Shown here in pieces: positions 1 to 9,034 of a stretch of 47,615 bases of DNA. The number at the start of each line of letters is the position of its first letter. Position 1 is the first letter of the stretch. The translations under genes were made by a program, and so were the position numbers. The stretch is from Terriglobia bacterium (GTDB lineage: Bacteria; Acidobacteriota; Terriglobia; Bryobacterales; Bryobacteraceae), in assembly GCA_003175985.1 (NCBI GenBank), contig PSRJ01000239.1, forward strand, positions 1 through 47,615. The letters are read 5' to 3'. Under the pieces are notes generated by a model, which searched no databases, was not told the origin of the DNA, and was given only the letters and a program-made list of their open reading frames with translations.

Positions 1-1
1 G

Positions 2-166
2 GCCGCCGATATCGCGCCCGACAACGCAGCAGCGCTCGATACGCTGGCGCAGATTCTGAAACAGCGCGGGGAACGGACCGAGGCGCTCAAGTGGATGGAA
101 AAGGCCGCGCGCCTGGATTCGCGTTATCGTGCGAAACTCGACGAGTTGAAGCAGGTTGCGCGATAG
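2..166 (+). CDS. C-terminal end of a TPR-repeat protein (truncated by window start)
   Basis: Open frame from base 2 to a TAG at 164-166 reads AADIAPDNAAALDTLAQILKQRGERTEALKWMEKAARLDSRYRAKLDELKQVAR, which is TPR-like; it ends 14 nt before the next start. Confidence 0.7.
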   Translation, partial: AADIAPDNAAALDTLAQILKQRGERTEALKWMEKAARLDSRYRAKLDELKQVAR

Positions 167-180
167 GAGGGGAATCGGCG

Positions 181-1599
181 ATGAAGCCAACAGTACTGCT
201 TGCGATTCTCAGCATCTGCCTCTGCTCCGCCATTCCCGCGCGCGCCGCGGATCCATTCTTCGAACACAGTTATGCCGTTGTCATCGGAATTGACAACTAC
301 TCGCCGCCGTTTCCCAAACTGAGATACGGCGTGAAGGATGCGCAAGCCATTGCCACTTACCTGCGCAAGCAGGGTTACGAGATCATTCCCCTTTACAATC
401 AGGATGCCACCAAGCAGGGCATCCTGGCTGCCATGCAGAACATGCTGGCGCCCAAGCTCAAAAACTCCGACCGCGTTCTGTTCTTCTTTGCCGGCCATGG
501 CCATACGGAAACGCTGGGCGGCCAGGACCGGGGTTATATCGTGCCTTTCGATGGCGGTCCGCTCAGCGCCAGCTATATCTCCATGGACGAACTGGCCAAC
601 CAGTCCAGCTACATGGACAATGCCCGGCACCAGCTCTTCATCATGGATTCCTGCTATGGCGGAATCCTCGCGGGCACTCGCGCCAGCATGGTCAACACAG
701 GTATCCCCGACTATTTGCGCGAGGTCAGCCGCCGTTATGCCCGGCAGGTGATCACGGCAGGCGGCAAAGACCAGCAGGTGCTCGACGGCGGTCCGAAAGG
801 CCACAGCTACTTTGTGGATTATCTGCTGGAAGCGCTCGACGATGGTTTGGCGGATACCAACGGCGATGGCTACATCACCTTCGACGAGCTCAGCGCCTAC
901 CTGACTCCCCGCGCCTCGATTCACCAGCAGACGCCCGCGTCCGGGATTCTGCCGCGCCATGGCGCGGGCGAATACCTTTTCCGGTCGCCGCGCGCGGGTA
1001 CTCTTGTTTCCGTGTCCTCGCCGGCCCCGGCCGGTAGTGCGCTACGTGGCGCTGCAGAGCCGGCGGCCGCAGCGCTATCCCCGGTACCCGCCGCGCCGAG
1101 GCAAGCGGCTGCGGATCTGCCGCACGGCATCGAGCTGGCGACGAGTGGCAAGTGCCAGGAAGCCCTGCCCTATCTCCAGCGGGGCCTCGCCATCGATCCG
1201 CAAAATGCCGGCGCACACTCCCTGCTGGGCCGCTGTCTGGCCACGGCCGGAGATTATCGCGCGGCCTACAATGCATTCACCCAGGCGATCCGTCTCGATC
1301 AGAGGCGCGCCGAGTATTTCCTGGAACGTGCCCGCGCCGCCTACTCACTCGGCCAATATGATCTTGCCGCCGGCGACGTCGATCAAATCCTGGCGATCAA
1401 CAAGCGGGAACCGGCGGCTTATGACCTGCGGGGCGATCTCGCGATGAAAATTGCCCGCTACGGCGAGGCGGCAAACGCCTACAAACTCTCGCTCGACCTA
1501 CAAGCCGATTCCCGCGTCTGCAACAAATACGCCGATGCCATCGGCCGCAACGGGAATCGGGACTTGGCCGATGAAGTCCGCCGCAATTGCGGCCGCTAA
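181..1599 (+). CDS. Secreted caspase-family (peptidase C14) protein with EF-hand-like loop and C-terminal TPR repeats
   Basis: Signal peptide MKPTVLLAILSICLCSAIPARA; caspase fold start YAVVIGIDNY; His motif FFAGHGH; Cys motif IMDSCYGG; DTNGDGYITFDE loop; TPR-type C-terminus. The ATG at 181 with a GGAGGGG RBS is preferred over the ORF-track start at 91. Confidence 0.85.
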   Translation: MKPTVLLAILSICLCSAIPARAADPFFEHSYAVVIGIDNYSPPFPKLRYGVKDAQAIATYLRKQGYEIIPLYNQDATKQGILAAMQNMLAPKLKNSDRVLFFFAGHGHTETLGGQDRGYIVPFDGGPLSASYISMDELANQSSYMDNARHQLFIMDSCYGGILAGTRASMVNTGIPDYLREVSRRYARQVITAGGKDQQVLDGGPKGHSYFVDYLLEALDDGLADTNGDGYITFDELSAYLTPRASIHQQTPASGILPRHGAGEYLFRSPRAGTLVSVSSPAPAGSALRGAAEPAAAALSPVPAAPRQAAADLPHGIELATSGKCQEALPYLQRGLAIDPQNAGAHSLLGRCLATAGDYRAAYNAFTQAIRLDQRRAEYFLERARAAYSLGQYDLAAGDVDQILAINKREPAAYDLRGDLAMKIARYGEAANAYKLSLDLQADSRVCNKYADAIGRNGNRDLADEVRRNCGR

Positions 1600-1603
1600 C
1601 CGG

Positions 1604-2281
1604 TTAGAGCTTGCGCACGGGCCAAACCAGCGTGGTGCTGTTGCCCTGATCATCCACCGCGGTCAGCACTACATCGCGCGCGTCATCCGCCAGCGTGACC
1701 GAGCCGCGAAACTGAAACCCGGGTTGATCGGCCGAACGCGCGAGCGGTTGCTTCTGCAACGTCACGTTGACGGATTCGGACGGGCTAACCGAGCCGGCAA
1801 CGACGACGACACCACTGCCCGCCCGCACCACCGGGCCCATCGGCGCGGTAATACGAATGGAAGGCGGCAGACCGCCGTGCGAGCTGCTGACCTCAATGTA
1901 GGACCGCTCCCACCTGCTCACGCGCCACACCGCCGCGGCTGTACCCGCCTCGGCCTTTATTTCCGTTTCCGGTGCGCGCAGGAAATCTTCCAGGCTGCGG
2001 CTTTCCGCGCTGAGAACAAAACCTCCATCCGTGGATTTCGTTTCATGTTTCAGGTAATGGTCGTTCACCGAAAGGCTCAGATCCGAGGCTTTGAAGCGCG
2101 ATGAGGCCAGGCCAACCTCCAGCGAACTGCACGCCCCGCGGGGCACGTGCACGGCTCCCGGGAAGAACCATTCATCCGAGAGACAGGTCAGTTGCAGCCG
2201 GAACGGCGGAGCGCCGGGCTGCCCCAGGCAGAGCCCGACACCGGCCGCCAGCAAACAACCGATCTGTAGAGCACCCTTCAC
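1604..2281 (-). CDS. Secreted hypothetical protein (beta-rich)
   Basis: GTG start overlaps the M48 gene stop (GTGA); N-terminal signal peptide; no recognised catalytic motif. Confidence 0.7.
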   Translation of the reverse strand: MKGALQIGCLLAAGVGLCLGQPGAPPFRLQLTCLSDEWFFPGAVHVPRGACSSLEVGLASSRFKASDLSLSVNDHYLKHETKSTDGGFVLSAESRSLEDFLRAPETEIKAEAGTAAAVWRVSRWERSYIEVSSSHGGLPPSIRITAPMGPVVRAGSGVVVVAGSVSPSESVNVTLQKQPLARSADQPGFQFRGSVTLADDARDVVLTAVDDQGNSTTLVWPVRKL

Positions 2282-3945
2282 TTCGCGCCGGTCTTCTTGA
2301 CGGGGGCCGCGGCCGGACGCGCAGCCGGGCCGGCAGCGGCAGCCGTTGTGGCCGCGCCCGGAGAATCCGTCTCCTGCGCGGCGTAAGTCAGCTTAGCTTT
2401 GCTCCCGTCCACCACGTAGTTGTACTCACCTAACCGGCCGAGATAATCGTAGATAGTCTCCAGATGCGGAGGATAATTGACGGTCTCTCTCTCCTGTATT
2501 CTGGAGCGGTAATAGTCATCCAGATACTGCTTTAAGAAGGCCACTGCCTGCTGCTTGTCGGTTTCAGTGGCCTGGGGGTTCAGAAGCGCGGTTGCCCGGT
2601 GCAGGTATGCCCCGAAGTTCTGGTTACGGCGGTCGTTATCGGCGGCAAGCCGGAAGTACTTCTGCGCATCGGATCGCTCCGCGTCGGTCTTGGCGGTTAG
2701 CTGAAGAATCTTCCCGTAGAAGTAAAGCGCCGTGGGGTCCTTGTCTTTGACTTTGACCGATTTGCCCAGATTGTCCCTCGCCATTTGCAGCATGTCATAT
2801 TCGTAGGCAAGCACACCGTTATCGCGCTGGACTTCGGCCAGGAGTAAGTCAAAATCCGGATCGCTCGTAATCCATTGCTTTTTGGCAAATCCCGGATCTT
2901 TCTCTTCCTGCGCCAGCAGGTCGGCAACCCGCTTGGCGCGCTGCAGCACTCGCTCGGGACTACCCAGGAACCCCAGCGTCGTACGGTTGTCCTGAGCTCC
3001 TGCTCCCTTCAGGGCCACGTAAACGCCCGGGATTTCCTTCGGACTGAGGTTCGCCGCCTTCACCCACTGAAACGCGAGGTCATCCGCCTCGTCTTCCTCT
3101 TTCGCGTTCCAGTCCACAATCACCGGCGGTTTTGGGCCCAAAGCGGATCCCACGGCGAAACCGGCCACGCCTCCAATCACCGCTCCTTCCGCAACTCCCG
3201 TCGCCGAGCGTCCGGCGATCCCGCCGATTCCCGCTCCGATCAACCCGCCCCACAAAGCGACCCGTTGCCGGATGTGTTCTGCGTTTTGCTGGCGTTCTTT
3301 GGCATATTCCTCCGCCGCTGCCTGCAGCATGATCCGCGTCTTCCAGTGCTCCTTGTAAACGTGCGCCCCTTCATGCGCCAGAACATAGGCCAGTTGCGCC
3401 TTGTTGTCGAGCATTGCGACCAGGCCCGTGGACACATATATCGTTCCGGTCGATAGAGTCTCGGCGCTTGGAATAGGGCTCGCTTTCAATTTGAAGGCAA
3501 ACAGACGGTCCGAATTCTTGGGCACCACCGATTGGCCAATCCGGTTCACCAGGTCCTGCACCAGCAGGTTGTCGTAGAGGCCCGAAAACACACGGAACCG
3601 GTCCTCCATGATGTACTTGACTTCCGAGTGCGCCGATTGATTGGTTTCGAACGCCGTCTGGGCGTGCTCGCGCATCACCTCGCGATATTGTTTATCCACC
3701 AGTTCCTTGAATTCGCTTCCCGGCTTGTTGTACAACCCGACCGCGAATTCCTTAATCTGCTGGTAGGTTTCCTCGATGGTCTCTTCTTTTTCGGCTGCCT
3801 TGGCGTTGTCGTCCTTGTCCTTCTTGCCCCCCAGCAACTTACCGAATGTTTCCTTGGTCTGCTTTACCTGCGCTCCCAGCGGAGCCGGACCGGGCGCGAG
3901 CAGGCACAGGCCAGCCGCGGCCAATACGATACCCAGTGTCCTCAT
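2278..3945 (-). CDS. M48-family zinc metalloprotease with glycine-zipper segment and TPR-like C-terminal region
   Basis: HExxH in AHEGAHVYKEH; candidate third ligand in KEEDEADDLAF; signal peptide; Gly-zipper GGLIGAGIGGIAG...AVIGGVAGFAVGSALG between them. Confidence 0.85.
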   Translation of the reverse strand: MRTLGIVLAAAGLCLLAPGPAPLGAQVKQTKETFGKLLGGKKDKDDNAKAAEKEETIEETYQQIKEFAVGLYNKPGSEFKELVDKQYREVMREHAQTAFETNQSAHSEVKYIMEDRFRVFSGLYDNLLVQDLVNRIGQSVVPKNSDRLFAFKLKASPIPSAETLSTGTIYVSTGLVAMLDNKAQLAYVLAHEGAHVYKEHWKTRIMLQAAAEEYAKERQQNAEHIRQRVALWGGLIGAGIGGIAGRSATGVAEGAVIGGVAGFAVGSALGPKPPVIVDWNAKEEDEADDLAFQWVKAANLSPKEIPGVYVALKGAGAQDNRTTLGFLGSPERVLQRAKRVADLLAQEEKDPGFAKKQWITSDPDFDLLLAEVQRDNGVLAYEYDMLQMARDNLGKSVKVKDKDPTALYFYGKILQLTAKTDAERSDAQKYFRLAADNDRRNQNFGAYLHRATALLNPQATETDKQQAVAFLKQYLDDYYRSRIQERETVNYPPHLETIYDYLGRLGEYNYVVDGSKAKLTYAAQETDSPGAATTAAAAGPAARPAAAPVKKTGAK

Positions 3946-3957
3946 GACAACCTCCCT

Positions 3958-4578
3958 TTACGGAAGCGATTTCACGCCGAAGTATTTCGCGGTGAGCCGG
4001 CACACCACATTGCCCTCCTCGGGCGAGAAATGATGGGGCCGGAAATAGAAATCACCCTTGCGGGTTTTGAGGTAAAAGGTATTGCTGCTCTTGCCGTATC
4101 CCCGGCTGTGGCCGCACTCCTTCAGGTCGCCGCCTCCCAGGAACAGGTGATCTTCATTGCTGCTTTTAGAGGGCAGGAATTCCACGCGGTCGCGGTATAT
4201 TGTGAGGGCGCCAGGCTCGGCTTTCAGCACGTTGGGTCCTTTTACCTTATCCTTGGCCAAACCGGCCAGGAAACTCGCGCTGCCCCCTAAATCCAGGGCT
4301 TGTATATATGTGTTTTCGGCCTTTTCCGCGTTACGCGCAGAGTCGAGATTTTGCGCGGAATACAGGTACGCCATCCCCAAAAGCCCGGCGACGGTGCTGT
4401 CCTGCTTGTTCTGGGCGAAAGCTTCCTCGAGGATGGGGACCGCCTTGTCGTACGCCTGCTGCGACAGCAGATCGCGCGCCTGCTGGACGAGTTCCGAATC
4501 CGCGGCGCGCACGAGAATCACGCCGCTAAGAGCCGCGCCCACGAAGAGCGCTACGCCAAAAAACCGGTAAGTAAACAT
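3958..4578 (-). CDS. Secreted TPR-containing hypothetical protein
   Basis: N-terminal hydrophobic signal/anchor; TPR-like LVQQARDLLSQQAYDKAVPILEEAF; 12 nt upstream of the M48 gene on the same strand. Confidence 0.65.
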   Translation of the reverse strand: MFTYRFFGVALFVGAALSGVILVRAADSELVQQARDLLSQQAYDKAVPILEEAFAQNKQDSTVAGLLGMAYLYSAQNLDSARNAEKAENTYIQALDLGGSASFLAGLAKDKVKGPNVLKAEPGALTIYRDRVEFLPSKSSNEDHLFLGGGDLKECGHSRGYGKSSNTFYLKTRKGDFYFRPHHFSPEEGNVVCRLTAKYFGVKSLP

Positions 4579-4740
4579 ATATTCCGGTAGAATAATGACG
4601 CCAGTGCCAGCAAATCATACGCTCGCCACAACCTGCGGTCAAGGGGGATTTCGGGGGCGTCTCGCAGTACCGGTAATCGAGGTAATACCGCTCCACGAAA
4701 CCGGCCACCGCCATTGCCCTTTCCGCAGGCCCGAGTCCAT

Positions 4741-4769
4741 TTGTCTTTAGTCCGAGGCTGTGCTATCTA
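4741..4769 (+). promoter_or_regulatory. Candidate sigma70-type promoter for the ferredoxin gene
   Basis: TTGTCT-N17-TATCTA immediately upstream of the ATG at 4791. Confidence 0.4.
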
Positions 4770-4790
4770 TAAAGACTCGGAAGACAACTC

Positions 4791-5051
4791 ATGGCATACG
4801 TGATTGCAGAACCCTGCATTGGCACCAAGGATACGGCTTGCGTGGACGCCTGCCCGGTGGATTGCATTCATCCCAAAAAGGATGAACCCAATTACGCCGA
4901 GGCGGAGATGCTCTATATCGACCCAGTGGAATGCATCGACTGCGGAGCCTGCGTGCCGGTTTGCCCGGTTTCGGCGATTTTTGCGTTGGACGATCTGCCG
5001 GAGAAATGGTCGAGCTTCACTCCCAAGAACGCCGCGTATTACGGGCGATAG
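4791..5051 (+). CDS. 7Fe (3Fe-4S/4Fe-4S) ferredoxin
   Basis: FdxA-like pattern C-x7-C-x3-C-x3-C then CIDCGACVPVCP. Confidence 0.9.
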   Translation: MAYVIAEPCIGTKDTACVDACPVDCIHPKKDEPNYAEAEMLYIDPVECIDCGACVPVCPVSAIFALDDLPEKWSSFTPKNAAYYGR

Positions 5052-5410
5052 GTCGCACTCGAAGTATCGGTTTCCCAAAGCCGCACGGCGCCCAGCCGCA
5101 CTTCTGACCCCGCGCCAATTTGCTTGCTGACCTCGTCGTAAATGTACTTGGCGATGTTTTCGGCCGACGGGTTCAGCACATCGAAGGGCGGGAAATCGTT
5201 GAGCCACTGATGATCCAGCCGGTCAACCACGGTTTGCAGGCTCTTCTTTAACGCCACGAAGTCCATCAGCAGGCCAGTCTCATCCAGGCGCGGGCCCTGT
5301 AACGTGACTTCGCAGCGATAGTTGTGCCCGTGCACGTTTTCGCATTTGCCGCGATAGTTACGTAGCGCATGTCCGGCAGCGAATGTCTGCTCGATGGTGA
5401 CCTCAAACAT
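5039..5410 (-). CDS. queD: 6-pyruvoyl-tetrahydropterin synthase / 6-carboxytetrahydropterin synthase family (QueD-like)
   Basis: FAAGHALRNYRGKCENVHGHNYRCEV zinc-binding His pattern and catalytic Cys; DFVALKK; LDHQWLND; ENIAKYI. Confidence 0.85.
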   Translation of the reverse strand: MFEVTIEQTFAAGHALRNYRGKCENVHGHNYRCEVTLQGPRLDETGLLMDFVALKKSLQTVVDRLDHQWLNDFPPFDVLNPSAENIAKYIYDEVSKQIGAGSEVRLGAVRLWETDTSSATYRP

Positions 5411-7334
5411 TGAAAAACTTCTCCACGTCCGCGATCCGGGTGGTAAACCCGTAATCGGGGAGACTGTCGAAAAAGACCTGTCCGTATCGCTGTTTCGTGA
5501 TCCGGTGATCGAGTAGTACGAGGACTCCGCGATCCGACCGGCTACGAATGAGCCTCCCAAACCCCTGCTTCAGCGCAATGGCCGCTTGCGGGATCTGGTA
5601 CTCGTAAAAGGGATTCCCTCCAGCCTGGCGGATGCTTTCGATACGCGCATTGACCACCGGGTCGTTGGGAACCGCGAACGGCAACTTATCTATGATAACG
5701 CAGCTCAACTGCTCGCCCGGCACATCGACGCCCTGCCAGAACGACGAAGTGGCGAACAGAACGCAATGCGGCGTCGAGCGGAATTCCTCCAGCAGGGCGC
5801 GGCGCGGGCCGGTTCCCTGCATGAGCGTCGGGTAATCGATTTCCAAAGAGACCGTGTCATACACCAGGCGCATCTGTTGATAGCTGGTAAACAATACAAA
5901 CGCCCGGCCCCGGCTGTGTTTCAGGATTTCCACTACTTCGCCGGCAGCCGATTTCGGAAACGCCGGGCTGCGCGGCTCCGGGAGATGCTGCGGGACATAG
6001 AGCAGCGCCTGCTTCTGATAATTGAAATGTCCCGGGACCACCAGCGTGCGGGCGTTCTCCAGCCCCAGGCGCTTCTGAGCATAGTCGAAGCCTCCGGCCA
6101 CCGCGAGCGTGGCCGAAGTCAGCACCGCTGTATCCACCTGTTCAAATAAGCGGGAAGCGAGAATTTGCGATACGTCGATGGGTGTGGCCTGAAGAAAACA
6201 GCCCCGCCCGCGCCGCTCCAACCAGAAAACGTACCCCTCACCCTCCTCTTCCAATAGAAAGCGCAGAGCCTCACGCAGCTCGGTGGTCCGGCGGAATAGG
6301 GGAATAATCTCTTCCGGCGGATTGTGCAGCAGCTTCAGGTGCGAGCCGATCAGCTCGAGGACCGCCAGCAGGCTGGCGTAAATCTCCTCGTTCTCCTCCC
6401 GGAACGACCCACGGCCATAAAAGGCCGAGCGCCCTTCGCCCGTGCCGAACAGCCCGAAAAACCGCAGCGAAACTTCGTCCAAACGTTCCAGGATCCGGTC
6501 GAGTTCCGGACTGCCAAACTTCTTCATGCGGCCGATTGCGGCAATATCGCGGCGCAGCTCCTGAAACCGGTAATTGCTCACGGAAACGCCGAAGTATTGG
6601 CCGGCCACATCTTCCAGCTCGTGGGCTTCGTCGAAGACCACTGCGTGATATTCGGGCAGAATGCCGCCCTCGTAATTTTCGTCTTTCAGCGCCAGGTCCG
6701 CAAAGAAGAGGTGGTGATTGACGATAATGATGTCGCTCTCGAGCGCGCGCTGGTGCATGGCCGTAATGAAGCAGCGGCTGAAGTTCGCGCACTTTTGCCC
6801 CGTGCACAGGTCCGCGCGCGCGTCGATTTTGGCCCAGGCCGAGCTCGATTCGGGCAGCGTATTCAGTTCTGAGCGGTCGCCAAACTCCGTGGTCTTCTCC
6901 CACTCACGGATGATTTCGAAATCGGCAACCTCTTCCAAGCCCGAAAGCACCGGCTCTTTTTCCGCGTCGTAAATCTTCTGCCGGCACGCATAATTGCTCC
7001 GGCCTTTCATGTAGCAGACCTTCAAAGGGCGTGTGAAGTGCTGCTCCAGAAACGGAACGTCTTTGAAGAAGAGCTGCTCCTGCAGATTCTTGGTGCCGGT
7101 GGAGACAATGATCCGCTTGCCGGAAAGCAGCGCCGGAACCAGGTAAGCCAGGGTCTTTCCGGTACCCGTGCCCGCCTCAACAATCAGGTGGCGCTTCTCG
7201 GCGAGCGCAGATTCGACAGCCTCCGCCATCTCCACCTGGCCCTCTCGATATTCGTAATTGGGATGCCATTTCGAGAGTGTGCCGTGCCGCGAAAAGAAAT
7301 GGCGCGCGCCTGCGGTTCGGGCCTCGGTGGGCAT
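5403..7334 (-). CDS. dinG: ATP-dependent helicase, DinG/XPD-like with Fe-S cysteines
   Basis: Walker A EAGTGTGKT; DEAH in VFDEAHELEDV; Cys set YACRQK...CTGQKCANFSRC; C-terminal GFGRLIRSRSDRGVLVLLDHR. Confidence 0.9.
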   Translation of the reverse strand: MPTEARTAGARHFFSRHGTLSKWHPNYEYREGQVEMAEAVESALAEKRHLIVEAGTGTGKTLAYLVPALLSGKRIIVSTGTKNLQEQLFFKDVPFLEQHFTRPLKVCYMKGRSNYACRQKIYDAEKEPVLSGLEEVADFEIIREWEKTTEFGDRSELNTLPESSSAWAKIDARADLCTGQKCANFSRCFITAMHQRALESDIIIVNHHLFFADLALKDENYEGGILPEYHAVVFDEAHELEDVAGQYFGVSVSNYRFQELRRDIAAIGRMKKFGSPELDRILERLDEVSLRFFGLFGTGEGRSAFYGRGSFREENEEIYASLLAVLELIGSHLKLLHNPPEEIIPLFRRTTELREALRFLLEEEGEGYVFWLERRGRGCFLQATPIDVSQILASRLFEQVDTAVLTSATLAVAGGFDYAQKRLGLENARTLVVPGHFNYQKQALLYVPQHLPEPRSPAFPKSAAGEVVEILKHSRGRAFVLFTSYQQMRLVYDTVSLEIDYPTLMQGTGPRRALLEEFRSTPHCVLFATSSFWQGVDVPGEQLSCVIIDKLPFAVPNDPVVNARIESIRQAGGNPFYEYQIPQAAIALKQGFGRLIRSRSDRGVLVLLDHRITKQRYGQVFFDSLPDYGFTTRIADVEKFFNV

Positions 7335-7375
7335 CGGATGCTCTTGATTTTAGCAAGCGCGGCCGCGCCCCCGGA

Positions 7376-9034
7376 CTAAACGGCTTTAAGAATGGGAGGC
7401 TCCGAGCTATCACCGGAAAGGCAATGGTCACCGGCGCTTTCCCGAGCCTTGATACGCTCGGATATCCGCTTGACGCTGCCGGCTAATTGGCCAGCCGTGT
7501 AGGGCTTTTGCAAAAAACCGGCGAGGTCGGCGCCGCGAAACCGGCTCAACGCATCGGCTTCATCATATCCGCTGGTCAGAATCACTTTCACGTCCGGCCG
7601 GATACGTTGCAAGCGCTGCAGCGTCTGTTCTCCGTTCATGACCGGCATCGTGAGATCGAGCAGAACCAGCGAGATCTCGTTTGCCGCGGCGGCGTACATA
7701 TCGATCGCAATCTGGCCATTCTCCGCCAGAAGCACGCCATATCCCCAGCTTTCCAGCGCGTTCTTCGCGATCCGGCGCACGATCTCCTCATCGTCCACTA
7801 CCAGGATCGTCCCCTTCCCCCGAAGATGTTTGTACGTAACCTCCTTCGCGGGCTCGGCGCGGCGGGCGCTGGTCGCCGGAAAAAGAACGCGAAACTGGCT
7901 GCCCTCTCCGGCTTTGGTCTCTACCTTGAGCGCGCCGTGATGTCCTCGAACGATGCCCAAAACGGCCGCCAGACCCAATCCGCGACCCATAAACTTGGTG
8001 GTGAAGAAGGGGTCGAAGATGTTAGGCAGCGTATTTTCGTCAATGCCGCCACCGGTATCGCGCACTTCCAGATAGACATACTTTCCGGGACCCGCGCTTT
8101 CGGCCGCCAGGGTTCCCCGCAGGTATCCTTCATCGACCTGCGCCACGCCCGTCTCTACCACGACCAGACCATCTTTCTCCGGACCGATCGCCTCGGCGGC
8201 GTTAATGATCAGGTTCATCGCAATCTGTTGCAACTGGGTGGCATCCGCTTCCACCAGCGGCAGTCCTTCGGCCAGGTTCAGTATGACTTGAACATTCTTC
8301 GAAATGGAGGTCTGGATCAGGGCGCTGATCTGACGCACCAGCTCGGAAATGTCAATGTGCTGAATCGCAAAGCGTCCTTTACCGGAGTACGCGAGCAGTT
8401 GGCGCGTGAGATCGGCCGCTCGTTCGCTCGCGTGGATGGCATCCTGCAAATGTCTCCGGTGAGGGTTTCCCTCGGGCTCCTCATCGAGAGCCAGGCTGAT
8501 GTTGCCGATGATCCCGGTCAACAGATTATTGAAATCGTGGGCTATGCCTCCCGCCAGTATGCCCAGGCTTTCCAGTTTTTGCGTTTGCCGCAGCCGCTCT
8601 TCAGTCCGTTGCTGATCTGCCAGGCGATCCCGCAACTCATATTGCCGCTTCCGCTGGCGCAGCGCTGACCCAACCGCACTGGTCAAAGTCCGGATGCGGA
8701 CGGGCCGCTCTAAAAGAGTGATGTTGATGCCGTCATCCAACAGTTTGGAGACTTCCGAATCGGAACCCCGATTGGCGGTCATGAGAATCAGCGGGACGTC
8801 TGACCACGGAGGCTGCTCGCGTAAGACGCCCTGGAGTAGGGTGGCAGCGCCCACGGATAATGCCTCTTGCGTCAGCAGACCGGCCGATGCGCCGTTCGGC
8901 AACTGGCGGGCGAACTGCTCCAGATCGCTGCAAATCCGGGTGGGAAGTTGGACCCGTTGCAGCGCTTCCGATATCAGAATCCCGTCACGGCCGGCCGGCG
9001 CCAGCACAAGAACCGGCTCTTGCAGTTCAGGCAT
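7376..9034 (-). CDS. Hybrid histidine kinase: degenerate receiver - HisKA - HATPase - receiver
   Basis: H-box LAGGIAHDFNNLLTGIIGNISLAL; ATPase boxes RDTGGGID and GRGLGLAAVLGIV; C-terminal receiver ILVVDDEE...LVLLDLTMPVMNG; N-terminal receiver-like domain without the normal Asp. Confidence 0.9.
   Translation of the reverse strand: MPELQEPVLVLAPAGRDGILISEALQRVQLPTRICSDLEQFARQLPNGASAGLLTQEALSVGAATLLQGVLREQPPWSDVPLILMTANRGSDSEVSKLLDDGINITLLERPVRIRTLTSAVGSALRQRKRQYELRDRLADQQRTEERLRQTQKLESLGILAGGIAHDFNNLLTGIIGNISLALDEEPEGNPHRRHLQDAIHASERAADLTRQLLAYSGKGRFAIQHIDISELVRQISALIQTSISKNVQVILNLAEGLPLVEADATQLQQIAMNLIINAAEAIGPEKDGLVVVETGVAQVDEGYLRGTLAAESAGPGKYVYLEVRDTGGGIDENTLPNIFDPFFTTKFMGRGLGLAAVLGIVRGHHGALKVETKAGEGSQFRVLFPATSARRAEPAKEVTYKHLRGKGTILVVDDEEIVRRIAKNALESWGYGVLLAENGQIAIDMYAAAANEISLVLLDLTMPVMNGEQTLQRLQRIRPDVKVILTSGYDEADALSRFRGADLAGFLQKPYTAGQLAGSVKRISERIKARESAGDHCLSGDSSEPPILKAV

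Noticed and set aside
7487-8668. 393-aa plus-strand ORF antisense to the hybrid histidine kinase
   Set aside because: Shadow ORF; the kinase motifs are unambiguous on the minus strand.
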